Positions 29,669 through 39,423 are shown, numbered from the stretch's first letter. The stretch: DNA of 64,000 nucleotides from DATJGS01 sp035494735 (GCA_035494735.1 DATJGS010000011.1:1-64000), one strand, 5' to 3'. Numbers and translations are program-made. The notes: a model not told the origin generated them from the sequence alone.

Positions 29669-32600
29669 ATGAGTCGCCCGCCGTTCCGCCCGCCGCTTCC
29701 CGCCGCGCTCGTCGCCTTCGCCGCGCTCGCGTGGCTCGCGTGCGCGCGCCCAGCCGGCGCCCAGGGGCTGAACGCGGCCTGTTCGCGGAACGGACAGGAC
29801 GTGTGGGTGGTCGGGGACAACGGGCTGTTCTTCCACTCGTTCACCTACGGGACGTCGTGGACCACGGGCAATCTCGGGGCGCGGTCGTTGCGCGGCGTGG
29901 CCGCGCGCAACTTCAACGTCGTGGCCGTGGGCGACAGCGGCAAGATCTGGCGCAGCGCGAACGACGGCGGCACGTGGGCGCTCAGCGTGATCGCCGGCGC
30001 GCCCGCGCTGCGCGCGCTGCAGATGCCGACGGACTCCGTGCTGTTCGCGGTCGGGGCCGGGGGCCGCATCCTGCGCAGCCGGAACGGCGGCGTGACGTGG
30101 GCCAGCCTCGTGTCGGGCACCTCCGCCACGCTGAACGCGGTGCGCTTCCGCGACGCGCGCCACGGCTGGGTCGTGGGCGACAACGCGGTCGCGCTCCACA
30201 CCGACGACGGCGGCGACACGTGGCTGCCCGTCGCCGTGCCCACGACGCAACGCCTGCTGTCCGTCGACGTGCTCGGCGCGTACGTGTGGATCACCGGCTC
30301 GGCGAACGTCGCGCTCCAGAGCTTCGACAACGGCGTGCACTGGACGTCGCCCGATCTCGACCTCGAGAGTCGCTCGGACATGAACGCGGTTTCGATCCAG
30401 GCGCCGAACCGCGTGATCCTGTCGGGCGGCGGCGGATTCCTGCGCGTCACCGCCGACAGCGGCGCGACCTGGAGCTGGATGAAGCATCCGCTGCTCGGCG
30501 GCCTGCACGCGCTCGCGTTCTCGCCGGACGGCCAGCACGGCTGGGCGTGCGGGCACAATTCGCTGGCGGTCGAGGCCACGCAGGACAGCGGTGCGACCTG
30601 GAACCTGACGCCGGGCACGACCCAGGGCGGCGCGACCTGGACGCGTACGCTGGCGTTCACGCAGACCGTGGTGGCGCAGCCACGCGGCCGCAGCATCGCG
30701 ATCAATCCGCTTGCGCCCGACGTGCTGTTTTCAGGGTTGGGCGGCATCCTGTCGCGGAGCCCGGATCGGGGCTCGACGTGGATCTCGCTCGGCAACGTCA
30801 TCAGCGACGGCGCGTACGTTCCGGGGAAGATCCACGCGTTCTACGTCTCGGCACACGACACGTCGCATTGGGTGGTGGCCGCCGCGAACGGAACGACGAA
30901 CGATCGCATCCTGATGTCGACCGACCACGGCGCGACCTGGAACACGACGTTCAACGCGTCGTTCAGCGAATACGGCGTGCCCCTCGAGCGCAGTCCCAAC
31001 CATCCCGATACGCTGCTGTTCGCCCCCGAGGACGGGCACGTCTACCGTTCGTTCGACTTCGGCGCGACGTGGGACACGCTCTCGAACCCGGGCTTTCGCA
31101 GCCCGTGCGACATCCAGATTGTGCGCGGCGACGACGACAACGTGTGGGTGGGCGACGGCGTGACCGGCGTCGGCCAGGGCGAGGTGTGGCAGTCGCTCGA
31201 CGGCGGGCGCACGTTCACGCGCCGCTTCCCGCAGCCCGCCGACACCCTGACGAACGGCTCGGAAGTGCCGATGATGGCGTCGGCCCGGCACGATCCCCGT
31301 TTCGGGATCGCGACGCACTGGCCGACCGGCGGCATGTCCGCCACGGCCGACAGCGGGCGCACGTGGACGCAACTCGTGAACACGGCCTCGACGTGGGGCG
31401 CCGACATCGCGCACGACGACCCGACGGTGCCCGTGTTCGGCGTGTTCTCGGGTCAGGCCGGCCTGATCAGCACGGACGGCGGCGCGAACTTCAACCTGTA
31501 CACGCTGAGCGGCTCCAACTATTCGATCTCCGCGCTCGATCGCAGCACGCTGCTCGCCGAGCAGAGCAACGGGATCTACAAGTTCACGCCGGCGTACTCG
31601 ACGCCGGTCAACAACTCGCAGTTCCTCACCCTGGATTCGCCGCGCGGCGGGCAGACGTGGTCGCCCGGCCAGACGCAGCCGATCCTGTGGACCGCGACGA
31701 GCATCGCGATCGTGCGCGTCGAGGTGCGCACCACGCCGAATGGTCCGTGGAACCCGATCGCCGACGTCGACGGCACGCTCGGCCTGCTGAACTGGGTCGT
31801 GCCCGACACGGCGAGCGCCACCGTCAAGGTGCGCGTACGCGATCTGTGGGATTCGATCCCGCTCGACAGCTCGGACACGAACATCACGATCGCCGCGCCG
31901 CGCCTGGCCGTGAGCCGCACCGCGCTCGACTTCGGCACGCGCGCGGTGGGGAGCGCGACGTCCGACACGTTGCTGCTGCGCAATCCCGGCACCGCGATCG
32001 TGCACGTCGGCCCGCTCGCCGCGTCGGGGCCGGGCTTCACGAGCGGCCGGACGTCGCTCGCGCTGGGGCCCGGGCAGAGCGACACGCTGGGGCTGACGTT
32101 CCGCCCGGCGCTGCCCATCCACTACGCGTCGACGCTCGCGCTCACGAGCGACGCGCCCGGCGCGCCGGCGGCGGTCGCCCTCGGCGGAGCGGGCGTCGAC
32201 ACGCTGCACCTGAAGCTCACGTCGCCGATCGGCGGCGAAGCCTGGCAGGTCGGCTCGACGCGCTGGATCCAGTGGGAGAGCGCGCTCGTCCCGACCGTGT
32301 CGCTCGACTGGCAGAGCGTGCCCGGAACGTGGAGCGCGATCGCGGACAGCGTGCCGGCGGCGGCCGGGCTGTACGGCTGGAGCGTGCCGCCGACGCCGGG
32401 CGCGGCCGCGCGCGTGCGCGTACGCCAGCGCGGCGGCGGCGTCGCGGATTCGAGCGCGGCGCCGTTCTCGATCGTGGCGCCGGGCTTCGCGGCCGCTCCG
32501 GCGATCCTGGATTTCGGCGCGGTCACGGTCGGCACGCAGCGCTTCGACACGCTGCACGTCGCGAACCCCGGCAACGCGCCGCTCATGATCTCGTGGGTCG

Positions 32601-33088
32601 GCAGCGACCGGCCGACGTTCCAGCCGGCACGCACGTGGCTGACGCTGGCGCCCGGCGCGTCCGATTCGCTGGGGCTCGTGTTCGCGCCGAACTTCATCGG
32701 CCTCGATTCCGCGCTCGTCGTGTTCACGAGCGACGACCTCGCGTCGCCCCACGCGCTGCGCGTGTTCGGCACCGGATCGCTCACCGCGCCGGCGTCCGCC
32801 GAGATCCCGACGCGCTTCGCGCTGGAGCAGAACATGCCGAACCCGTGGGGCCGGCAGACCGTCATCCGCTACGCGCTGCCCGAGCGCGCGCTCGTCGATC
32901 TCGAGCTGTTCGATCTCCAGGGACAGCGCGTCGCGACGCTCGCCCATGGCGAGCAGCCGGCGGGCACGTATGCGATCGCGGTCGGCCAGGGCCTCGGCGA
33001 CGTGCGCGCGCTGCCCGCGGGCGTGTATTTCTACCGCCTGCGCGCCGGACGCGAGACGGCGACGCGCAAGATGCTGCTGATGCGCTGA
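29669..33088 (+). CDS. Large secreted YCF48/BNR propeller with ASH-type Ig domains and FlgD-like sorting domain
   Basis: This is an 1139-residue exported protein. The signal peptide is ALVAFAALAWLACARPAGA. From about 35 to 640 there are many BNR/YCF48-like repeats of the type S-x-[DN]-[GH]-G-x-T-W (SANDGGTWAL; SRNGGVTWAS; STDHGATWNT; SLDGGRTFTR). Around 650-730 lies an Ig-like wall domain (LTLDSPRGGQTW), then two HYDIN/ASH-type domains (LAVSRTALDFGTRAVGSATSDTL; AAPAILDFGAVTVGTQRFDTL) separated by a second wall-type domain. The C-terminal FlgD-like domain (QNMPNPWGRQTVIRYAL; LFDLQGQRVATL; AGVYFYRL) ends in TRKMLLMR. It is probably a surface adhesin or matrix protein. ATG 29669 begins the signal peptide; a TTG at 29633 overlapping the previous stop is an alternative. 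Confidence 0.85.
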   Translation: MSRPPFRPPLPAALVAFAALAWLACARPAGAQGLNAACSRNGQDVWVVGDNGLFFHSFTYGTSWTTGNLGARSLRGVAARNFNVVAVGDSGKIWRSANDGGTWALSVIAGAPALRALQMPTDSVLFAVGAGGRILRSRNGGVTWASLVSGTSATLNAVRFRDARHGWVVGDNAVALHTDDGGDTWLPVAVPTTQRLLSVDVLGAYVWITGSANVALQSFDNGVHWTSPDLDLESRSDMNAVSIQAPNRVILSGGGGFLRVTADSGATWSWMKHPLLGGLHALAFSPDGQHGWACGHNSLAVEATQDSGATWNLTPGTTQGGATWTRTLAFTQTVVAQPRGRSIAINPLAPDVLFSGLGGILSRSPDRGSTWISLGNVISDGAYVPGKIHAFYVSAHDTSHWVVAAANGTTNDRILMSTDHGATWNTTFNASFSEYGVPLERSPNHPDTLLFAPEDGHVYRSFDFGATWDTLSNPGFRSPCDIQIVRGDDDNVWVGDGVTGVGQGEVWQSLDGGRTFTRRFPQPADTLTNGSEVPMMASARHDPRFGIATHWPTGGMSATADSGRTWTQLVNTASTWGADIAHDDPTVPVFGVFSGQAGLISTDGGANFNLYTLSGSNYSISALDRSTLLAEQSNGIYKFTPAYSTPVNNSQFLTLDSPRGGQTWSPGQTQPILWTATSIAIVRVEVRTTPNGPWNPIADVDGTLGLLNWVVPDTASATVKVRVRDLWDSIPLDSSDTNITIAAPRLAVSRTALDFGTRAVGSATSDTLLLRNPGTAIVHVGPLAASGPGFTSGRTSLALGPGQSDTLGLTFRPALPIHYASTLALTSDAPGAPAAVALGGAGVDTLHLKLTSPIGGEAWQVGSTRWIQWESALVPTVSLDWQSVPGTWSAIADSVPAAAGLYGWSVPPTPGAAARVRVRQRGGGVADSSAAPFSIVAPGFAAAPAILDFGAVTVGTQRFDTLHVANPGNAPLMISWVGSDRPTFQPARTWLTLAPGASDSLGLVFAPNFIGLDSALVVFTSDDLASPHALRVFGTGSLTAPASAEIPTRFALEQNMPNPWGRQTVIRYALPERALVDLELFDLQGQRVATLAHGEQPAGTYAIAVGQGLGDVRALPAGVYFYRLRAGRETATRKMLLMR

Positions 33089-33202
33089 GCGGGGCGGCGC
33101 CGGCGTGCGTCGCGACTGTCGTCGGCGACCGGCGCGGCGCGTGCCGCCGGCCACCGGTGCGGCGCGTCCGCGATCCCGCGATCCCGCGGCGCCGCGGGCC
33201 GC

Positions 33203-33232
33203 TTGGGCCGGCCGCCGGCCGTGCGCTAGACT
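33203..33232 (+). promoter_or_regulatory. Promoter TTGGGC-N18-TAGACT before the aldehyde dehydrogenase
   Basis: TTGGGC (33203-33208) and TAGACT (33227-33232) are spaced by 18 bases. This gives a leader of about 60 bases with GGAGG before ATG 33299. The rest of the 33089-33298 spacer is GC-rich with repeated GATCCCGC units and no gene. Confidence 0.45.
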
Positions 33233-33298
33233 CGCCGCCTCTTTGGCTTCGCTCCGACCGAACTTCGCGCGCCGATCTGGCGCTTCCGTGGAGGCCTC

Positions 33299-34894
33299 AT
33301 GAACCCCGCCACCGCCCGACCGCTCGCGCCGATCGACGCGCGCGCGCTGCCCGAATACGCGCCCACCACCTACATCGATTTCAGTCGTGCCGACACCAAA
33401 GCGGCGTTCGAGCGCGCGCTCGAAGCCGTGCGCGCCCGGCTCGGCGAGGAACATCCGCTCGTCATCGACGGCAAACCGGAGAAGGGTTCGGGGACGTTCG
33501 CGTCCACGAATCCGGCCCGTCCGTCGCAGGTCGTCGGTCGGTTCCAGTCGGGGACGCGCGAGCAGGCGATCAAAGCCGTCGAAGCCGCGGACCGCGCGTT
33601 CAAGACGTGGAGCCGCGTGCCGGCGGCCGAGCGCGCCGCGTACCTGGTGGAAGCGGCGCGGCGCATGAAGGAACGCCGCCACGAGTTCTCGGCGTGGATG
33701 GTGCTCGAAGTCGGCAAGAGCTGGGCCGAGGCCGACGCCGACACCGCCGAGGCCATCGACTTCATGGAGTTCTACGCACGGGAAATGCTGCGCTACGACG
33801 GCGTGCATCCCGTGACGCCGATGCCCGGGGAAAAGGGCGGCCTCACGTACGTGCCACTCGGCGTGGGCGCGATCATCCCGCCGTGGAACTTCCCGCTCGC
33901 GATCTGTGTCGGCATGACGACCGCGGCGATCGTCGCCGGGAACACGGTCGTGGTGAAGCCGTCGAGCGATTCGCCGGCGATCGCGTGGCAGTTCTACCAG
34001 CTGATGGAAGAGGTCGGGCTCCCGCCCGGCGTCTTCAACTTCGTGACCGGCAGCGGCGGCACCGTCGGCGACTCGCTCGTCCGCCATCCGCGCACGCGTT
34101 TCATTTCGTTCACGGGGTCCAAGGAAGTGGGCGTCGGCATCAACAAGCTGGCCGCGGACGTTCCGGCCGGCCAGATCTGGCTGAAGCGCGTCGTCGCCGA
34201 GATGGGCGGCAAGGATTCGATCATCGTCGACGAGGAGGCGGATCTGGACGCCGCCGCGCAGGGTGTCGCGGTGTCGGCCTTCGGCTTCGGCGGGCAGAAG
34301 TGCTCGGCGTGCTCGCGCGCGATCGTCAGCGAAAAGGTGTACGAGCCGTTCCTCGCGAAGCTGAAGGTCGAGGTCGAGAAGTTCACGGTCGGCCCGCCCG
34401 ACGTGCCCGGCGTGTACATGGGCCCGGTGATCAACGCGGCGGCGCGCGACAAGATCCTCTCGTACATCGAGGCCGGCAAGAAGGACGGGCGGCTCGTCTC
34501 GGGCGGCGGGCCGGTGGCCGGACAGGAGGGCTGGTTCGTCCAGCCGACCGTCATCGCCGACGTGCCCGCGAATTCCAGGATCTCGCAGGAGGAGATCTTC
34601 GGGCCGGTGCTCGCGGTGCTCAAGGTCGCGAGCTTCGACGAAGCGCTCGACATCGCGAACGGCACGGAGTACGGGCTGACCGGCGCCGTGTACACGAAGA
34701 ACCCGGCGAAGGTCGAGCGCGCGCGCCGCGAGTTCTTCGTCGGCAACCTGTACATCAATCGCAAGTGCACGGGGGCCATCGTCGGCGCGCACCCGTTCGG
34801 CGGCTTCAACATGAGCGGCACCGATTCCAAGGCCGGCGGACGCGACTACCTGCTGCTGTTCCTGCAGGCCAAGAGCATCGCCGAAAAGGTCTAG
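33299..34894 (+). CDS. pruA: L-glutamate gamma-semialdehyde dehydrogenase (1-pyrroline-5-carboxylate dehydrogenase)
   Basis: This is a 531-residue NAD-dependent aldehyde dehydrogenase of the RocA/PutA-C type and of normal length. Visible motifs are PPWNFPLAICVGM, VVVKPSSDSPAIAW, SFTGSKEVG, the catalytic Glu in VVAEMGGKDSIIV, the catalytic Cys in GGQKCSACSR, SQEEIFGPVLAVLK, and the HPFGGFNMSGTDSKAGG end. It oxidises glutamate semialdehyde to glutamate, the second step of proline breakdown. No proline dehydrogenase gene lies beside it. The last four bases overlap the stop of the convergent treT gene. Confidence 0.92.
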   Translation: MNPATARPLAPIDARALPEYAPTTYIDFSRADTKAAFERALEAVRARLGEEHPLVIDGKPEKGSGTFASTNPARPSQVVGRFQSGTREQAIKAVEAADRAFKTWSRVPAAERAAYLVEAARRMKERRHEFSAWMVLEVGKSWAEADADTAEAIDFMEFYAREMLRYDGVHPVTPMPGEKGGLTYVPLGVGAIIPPWNFPLAICVGMTTAAIVAGNTVVVKPSSDSPAIAWQFYQLMEEVGLPPGVFNFVTGSGGTVGDSLVRHPRTRFISFTGSKEVGVGINKLAADVPAGQIWLKRVVAEMGGKDSIIVDEEADLDAAAQGVAVSAFGFGGQKCSACSRAIVSEKVYEPFLAKLKVEVEKFTVGPPDVPGVYMGPVINAAARDKILSYIEAGKKDGRLVSGGGPVAGQEGWFVQPTVIADVPANSRISQEEIFGPVLAVLKVASFDEALDIANGTEYGLTGAVYTKNPAKVERARREFFVGNLYINRKCTGAIVGAHPFGGFNMSGTDSKAGGRDYLLLFLQAKSIAEKV

Positions 34895-36141
34895 CGCAGC
34901 GCTCCGGCCGCGGCCTCGACGAGACGCGCGAACACCGCGAGATAGTCCCGCGCCTCGCGCGGGTGCAGGAAATTGCCGCGCACGTGCTCGCGTCCGGCGG
35001 CACCGAGCCGGCGCCTGAGGTCGGGGGCGCGCAGCAGGCGCGTGATCTGGTACGCGCAGCCCTCGATCGAGTGCACGAGCATTCCGGTGCGCTCGTGCAG
35101 GATCTGCAGCGGAATCCCGCCGACCGCACTCGCCACCACGGCGCGGCGCTTCCACAGCGCTTCGGAAACGGTGAGCGCGAAGCCCTCGCGCAGCGACTTC
35201 TGCACGACGATGGCCGAGCGGCGCTGCAACGCGTTGATCGTCAGGTGCGCGTCCGAGGGGAGCAGGAGCACCGAGACCCCGCCGACCGCGGCCGCGCGTT
35301 CGCGGACTTCCGCGAGCACGGCGGCGCCCTCGGGGTCGTCGTCGGCGCCGCCGCCCGCCAGCACCAGATGCGCGTCCTCGCGCCCGCGCACCAGGCGGAA
35401 CGCCTCGATGACGCCGAGCGGATCCTTGAGCCGGTCGTAGCGCGACACCTGCGTGATCCACGGCCGGCGCGTCGGCAGTTCGAGCGGCGCGAGCAATTCG
35501 TCCTCCTCGCGCTCGTCCAGCTCGCGGTTCTTCTCGGCCAGCGGATCGATGCTGGGCGGCGCGAGGTAGGCGGGCACCGGCAGCGGCGGCACGAACGCGA
35601 CGTGCGAGAAGACCGCCGCGTCGTAGCGGCCGACGACGGGCTCGAGCAGCGCCCACGCCTGGGGATCGGCGTGCGACAGGTCGATGTGGCAGCGCCACAA
35701 CCAGTGCTGTCCGGGCTGCCGGCGATGCAGCACGAGCGCGGCCGGCTGAGGATCGTGGATGAACACCAGATCGCCATCCAGCTCGAGCGCCGCCGCGGCC
35801 CGGCGGTTCGTCTCGTGGTACCACTCGACGTCGTCCGCGCTCAGCGTGCCGGGCGCGCCGTGCAGCGTGTTGTGCAGCGTCTTCGTGATGCCGTGGAAGC
35901 GCGCGTCCCCGGGCATGACCTCCCAGCTCGTCGGCACGCCCAGCTCCTGGAGCAGCCGCACGAGGCGGTGCAGGATCTCGGCGACGCCGCCGCCGGTCGC
36001 GGTCGAATTCACCATGACCAGGCGGTGGCCGCGCAGGCGCGCGGCCAGCGTCTCCAGCATCTGCATCGGGCCGTCGCCGACCACCGCGCGGTAGCCGTCG
36101 ACGAGGCTCGGCCCGTCGCGCCGCACTTCGACGCGGCTCAC
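34891..36141 (-). CDS. treT: Trehalose synthase, TreT-type GT4 glycosyltransferase
   Basis: This is a 416-residue retaining glycosyltransferase whose sequence follows the archaeal TreT enzymes along its length: VNSTATGGGVAEILHRLV near the start, FIHDPQPAALVL, RCHIDLSHADPQAW, PPSIDPLAEKN, ITQVSRYDRLKDPLGVI, and the GT4 end motif SLREGFALTVSEALWKRRAVVAS. TreT joins glucose from NDP-glucose to free glucose and yields trehalose in one step. GTG 36141 overlaps the stop of the upstream DUF5752-like gene by four bases (GTGA), so it ends a four-gene operon that starts with otsA. Confidence 0.85.
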   Translation of the reverse strand: MSRVEVRRDGPSLVDGYRAVVGDGPMQMLETLAARLRGHRLVMVNSTATGGGVAEILHRLVRLLQELGVPTSWEVMPGDARFHGITKTLHNTLHGAPGTLSADDVEWYHETNRRAAAALELDGDLVFIHDPQPAALVLHRRQPGQHWLWRCHIDLSHADPQAWALLEPVVGRYDAAVFSHVAFVPPLPVPAYLAPPSIDPLAEKNRELDEREEDELLAPLELPTRRPWITQVSRYDRLKDPLGVIEAFRLVRGREDAHLVLAGGGADDDPEGAAVLAEVRERAAAVGGVSVLLLPSDAHLTINALQRRSAIVVQKSLREGFALTVSEALWKRRAVVASAVGGIPLQILHERTGMLVHSIEGCAYQITRLLRAPDLRRRLGAAGREHVRGNFLHPREARDYLAVFARLVEAAAGALR

Positions 36142-36878
36142 GAGGCGGTCTCGCCGCGCTGCAGCCGGCGCACGAGCCCGGCCACGGCCTGATGCGCGGC
36201 CTCGCGACGCTCGGCTTCGGGCTCGAACGCCGCGGCCGCGAGGCGCGGGCCGAGGCGCGAACGACGCCAGCGTGCGAGCACCTGCCGGCGCACGCGCGCG
36301 ATCGGCTTGCCCGAACGCGCCGCCTCGAGCAGCCACTCGGCGAGGCGCGCCTCGCCGCGCGCGCGCAGCCATTCCAGCAGCGGCGCGTCGCCGGCCGCGA
36401 ACCAACGCTGCTCCACGAGGTGGTAGTACCAGACCGAAGGGTCGGCCTCCGCCAGGTGCCGGAGCAGCGAGTCGCCGTCCTCGGCGACGCGCCCGGTGGC
36501 GATGGGCACGGATTCGCTCGTCAGGAACACGAACGCCGCGCCTTCCGGGGCCCGCCGCGTGGAGCGCACGTCGGCGAGCGCGCCGAGCAGGCGCTCGCGC
36601 AGCTCCACCGGCCCGCCGTCCGCACCCTGCACCGCGAACGACAGGCGCTCCGCCGCCGTGCCGTCCTGCAGCACGCCGTGCGCCCAGGCGCTGAAGTCGT
36701 CGGGCGGGAGTTCCGTCGCCGACGCGGAGCGCAGCACGACGTCCACGGCGTGATAGAACAGGCTCTCGATCGGCGCGTCGACGAGCGCGGCGCGCAACTC
36801 CGCCAGGTCGTGCGCGACGCGGTGCGTCGGGCGCACCAGATGCACGGCGCCGCTCAGCGCGAACGGGGCGCCGTTCAC
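36138..36878 (-). CDS. DUF5752-like protein of the trehalose operon
   Basis: This is a 246-residue soluble protein. The N-terminal half (LRAALVDAPIESLFYHAVDVVL; PPDDFSAWAHGVLQDGTAAERLSF; LRERLLGALADV) is the pattern of DUF5752, which is often found beside trehalose or sucrose glycosyltransferases. The C-terminal half is helical, Arg/Ala-rich and unassigned. Biochemical role unknown. GTG 36878 overlaps the stop of the channel-like gene (GTGA), and the stop overlaps the treT start, so three proteins are made from tightly coupled frames. Confidence 0.7.
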   Translation of the reverse strand: MNGAPFALSGAVHLVRPTHRVAHDLAELRAALVDAPIESLFYHAVDVVLRSASATELPPDDFSAWAHGVLQDGTAAERLSFAVQGADGGPVELRERLLGALADVRSTRRAPEGAAFVFLTSESVPIATGRVAEDGDSLLRHLAEADPSVWYYHLVEQRWFAAGDAPLLEWLRARGEARLAEWLLEAARSGKPIARVRRQVLARWRRSRLGPRLAAAAFEPEAERREAAHQAVAGLVRRLQRGETAS

Positions 36879-37588
36879 GTGCGCGCCCGCGTTTCGCTCG
36901 GCGGCGCGTCGTCCGAGGCGCGCAGCACCTCGACCACGAAGTCGCGCGCCAGCTCGCGGCAGCCGAGGCCGAACGCGAGCGCCGCGGCGAGCCCGAGCGC
37001 CGCCATGGCGGTGACGCCGAGCGCCATCACGAACTGCGCCGCCAGCCCGATCTGTTCGAGCGCGAGCAGCACCGCGAACGCGCTGAGCACGCCGGTCACG
37101 ACGCGCCCGCGCACGCGGCTGCCGCCCACGCCGGCGGTCGCGAACACGCGCCGCGTCACGCCGCCGAGGGCCATCGCGACGCCGAGGCCGACCACCATCT
37201 CGATCGTTCCGGTGGCCACGCGCGGCAGCACGTCGCGCAGCCGGCTGGCCACGGCGGACGACAGCTCGAGTCCGAGCGCGTCGCCGGCCAGCATCACGGC
37301 GAACAGCAGCACGAGCCAGTACAGGCTCCACGACGTCATGCGCGCCGGCTCGATGCCCGAGACCGTGCCGCCGAGGCGCAGCCGGCCCACCGCCTGATTG
37401 AACCGCACCGCGCGCAGCAGCAGGAGCGCGCCCCAGGCCACGAGGCGCGCCACCAGCCAGCCGACGAGCATCACGGCGGTGGCCAGCACCACCGCGAGGG
37501 CGGAATCGCCGGCCGACGCGGCCCACGCGCGCAGATGATCCCCGAAGGCCTGGAGCGAAGCCGATTGCAGGAGGATGAGGGGGTGCAT
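36875..37588 (-). CDS. Small mechanosensitive-channel-like membrane protein (conserved TM helix family)
   Basis: This is a 237-residue protein with about five transmembrane helices: AVVLATAVMLVGWLVARLVA, SLYWLVLLFAVMLAGDALG, TIEMVVGLGVAMALGGV, VVTGVLSAFAVLLALEQIG, and an Ala/Gly-rich helix FVMALGVTAMAALGLAAALA. The last helix ends in FGLGCRELARDF, the signature of the conserved TM-helix/MscS-related family, but there is no large MscS beta domain. It could release or sense solutes under osmotic stress. ATG 37588 has GGGAG upstream. It lies 68 bases downstream of otsA in the same operon. Confidence 0.8.
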   Translation of the reverse strand: MHPLILLQSASLQAFGDHLRAWAASAGDSALAVVLATAVMLVGWLVARLVAWGALLLLRAVRFNQAVGRLRLGGTVSGIEPARMTSWSLYWLVLLFAVMLAGDALGLELSSAVASRLRDVLPRVATGTIEMVVGLGVAMALGGVTRRVFATAGVGGSRVRGRVVTGVLSAFAVLLALEQIGLAAQFVMALGVTAMAALGLAAALAFGLGCRELARDFVVEVLRASDDAPPSETRART

Positions 37589-37615
37589 GGCATCTCCCTT
37601 CTGGAAGGAACCCGC

Positions 37616-37640
37616 CGCGCCGGCTTGGGATGCCGGCGCG
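37616..37640 (-). terminator. Hairpin between otsA and the channel-like gene
   Basis: CGCGCCGGC (37616-37624) pairs with GCCGGCGCG (37632-37640) around a 7-base loop in the gap after otsA. It has no U tract, and the downstream genes lack another promoter I can see, so it may be an attenuator or an mRNA-stabilising structure rather than a full stop. Confidence 0.4.
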
Positions 37641-37656
37641 CGGACGGGCGCCGCGT

Positions 37657-39234
37657 TCAGGGCAGGCGGGCGTCCTCGGTTGGCGTGCGCAGACTCAGCC
37701 TCTCGAACGTGTCGAGGACCTCGATCGCCCAGTCGTAGATGTTGCGGCGCCGAACGGCTTCGCGCAGCGCCGCCATGCGCGCGCGCCGGGACTCGTCGGT
37801 CTCGGTGAGCGCGGCGTGGAAGGCCTCGGCCATGGCTTCACGGTCGTAGGGCGAGGCGATGTGCGCGCGCTCGAGTTCGCGAGCCGCGCCGGTGAAGGGC
37901 GAGAGCACGAGCGCGCCCTCACCATCGGGGCGAGCCGCCACGTATTCCTTGGCCACCAGGTTCATGCCGTCGTGCAGCGACGTCACGGCGCACACGTCGG
38001 CCAGGCGGTAGTAGGGGATCAGTTCGCGGAAATCCAGACCGGTCTCGATGAACTGCACGGTCTGGCCGCCCGCGCGCGGAAAGCGCCGGTTGATGCGCGC
38101 CACACACTCCTTCACGCGGCGCAGCACGGCGCGGTATTCGCTCAGCTCCACGCGTGACGGCACGCCGATCTGGACGAACGCGAAGCGCCCGATCCACTCC
38201 GGATGGCGCTCGAACAGCCGCTCGATGCCTTCCAGCCGCTCGGGGATGCCCTTCGTATAGTCGAGGCGGTCCACCCCGAGGCCGACGCGACAATCGCCGA
38301 GCCCGAGGCGCTCACGCAGAGCGCGCTCGGCGGCCGTCGTCGCCGGTTGGCCGGCCAGCGCCCCGATCTCGTCGGCCGCGACGCTGATCGGGAAGTGGCG
38401 CACCCAGGTGCGACGCCCGCCGCGCGCCAGGGCCTGATGATCGCGCTCGGCCCGGACCTCGAGCGTGGTGGCGACGGACTCGATGAAATTCTCGGCGTGG
38501 GCACGAATGTGGAAGCCGACGAGGTCGCTGGCCAGCATGCCGTCGAGCAACTCCTCCTTCCACGGCAGGATGCGGAACACCTCGGGGTTGGGCCACGGGA
38601 TGTGCCAGAAGTGGAGGATCTGGAGGTCGGGACGCGCCTCGCGCAGGAAGCGCGCGGCGAGCGCGAGGTGGTAGTCCTGAAGGAACACGAGGCCCGGCGC
38701 GTCGCCGAGTTCCTCGAGCACCGCCTTCGCGAAGCGCCGGTTGACCGCCCGGTAGCTCTGCCAGTCGCGAATACGGAATCGCGGACGCACGTACGCGATG
38801 TGGCACAGCGGCCAGAGGGCGCCGTTCGACAGGCCCGAGTAGTAGTGCTCGTGGTCGGAGGCCGTGAGCCACACCCGGCGCAGCGTGTATTCCGGCTGAT
38901 CGGGTGGGCAGCGCACGCGCCCGCGGGCGTCGGAGGCCTCGACATCGGCGTCGCCGCTGCCGTGGGCGATCCACAGCCCGTCGAGCGCGCGCGCCACGGC
39001 GTCGAGCGCGACCGTCAGCCCGCCGGCGTTGCGCACCCACTTGATCTCGCCGTCGCCCCGGACGTGCGAGTACGGCTCGCGATTCGAGACCACGACCAGC
39101 CTTCGGTCGCGGACGTGGGCGCGGGCCCAGGCCACCAGGTTGTCGCGTGTCGTGTAACGTTCCGGCTCGGTCGCGGTGGCGAGGCCGTTGGCGGCTTTGG
39201 CGAGCGCGGTACGGAGTCCACGTGCATCGATCAT
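37657..39234 (-). CDS. otsA: Trehalose-6-phosphate synthase (GT20)
   Basis: This is a 525-residue GT20 enzyme of slightly more than usual length because of a 45-residue N-terminal helical extension. Motifs are VVVSNREPYSH, WVRNAGGLTVAL, LVFLQDYHLALAARFL, FWHIPWPNPEVFRILPWKEELLDGMLASDLVGFHI, GVDRLDYTKGIPERL, IQIGVPSRVE, SLHDGMNLVAKEYVAAR and LVLSPFTGAARELE. It makes trehalose 6-phosphate from an NDP-glucose and glucose 6-phosphate. ATG 39234 has GGAGG 8 bases upstream. It is divergent from otsB across 189 bases and heads the operon with the channel-like, DUF5752-like and treT genes. Confidence 0.93.
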   Translation of the reverse strand: MIDARGLRTALAKAANGLATATEPERYTTRDNLVAWARAHVRDRRLVVVSNREPYSHVRGDGEIKWVRNAGGLTVALDAVARALDGLWIAHGSGDADVEASDARGRVRCPPDQPEYTLRRVWLTASDHEHYYSGLSNGALWPLCHIAYVRPRFRIRDWQSYRAVNRRFAKAVLEELGDAPGLVFLQDYHLALAARFLREARPDLQILHFWHIPWPNPEVFRILPWKEELLDGMLASDLVGFHIRAHAENFIESVATTLEVRAERDHQALARGGRRTWVRHFPISVAADEIGALAGQPATTAAERALRERLGLGDCRVGLGVDRLDYTKGIPERLEGIERLFERHPEWIGRFAFVQIGVPSRVELSEYRAVLRRVKECVARINRRFPRAGGQTVQFIETGLDFRELIPYYRLADVCAVTSLHDGMNLVAKEYVAARPDGEGALVLSPFTGAARELERAHIASPYDREAMAEAFHAALTETDESRRARMAALREAVRRRNIYDWAIEVLDTFERLSLRTPTEDARLP

Positions 39235-39423
39235 CTCGGCGCCCTCCGGGTGCCCTCCGAGATGCGGCCTTGCGCTCCCGAGAATAGGCCAGATCGGGGT
39301 TCGGAGGCCAACCGACTGGGGCGCATTGATTTGACGGCACAGATCAGCCCGGTGATGCTGCCTGCGCCGCGGCTGGGCCGCCATGCGGCGGGAGGGCGAA
39401 CGGCCCGAACGAGAGGACGGCGG
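39235..39423. promoter_or_regulatory. Divergent otsA/otsB promoter region
   Basis: This 189-base spacer must contain promoters for both directions. TTGACG at 39332-39337 with GATGCT 17 bases later is a possible but weak promoter for otsB. On the minus strand TATTCT (39289-39284) is a plausible -10 for otsA, but its upstream TTGGCC is 19 bases away. No clear operator is visible. Confidence 0.35.

Noticed and set aside
30731..35824. Long open frame on the minus strand opposite the propeller and pruA genes
   Set aside because: It is antisense to clearly coding sequence with recognised families, and its composition is not protein-like.
29374..36192. Very long open frame (over 2200 codons) on the plus strand
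   Set aside because: It overlaps several well-supported genes in other frames, is Arg-rich without domains, and is a by-product of high GC.
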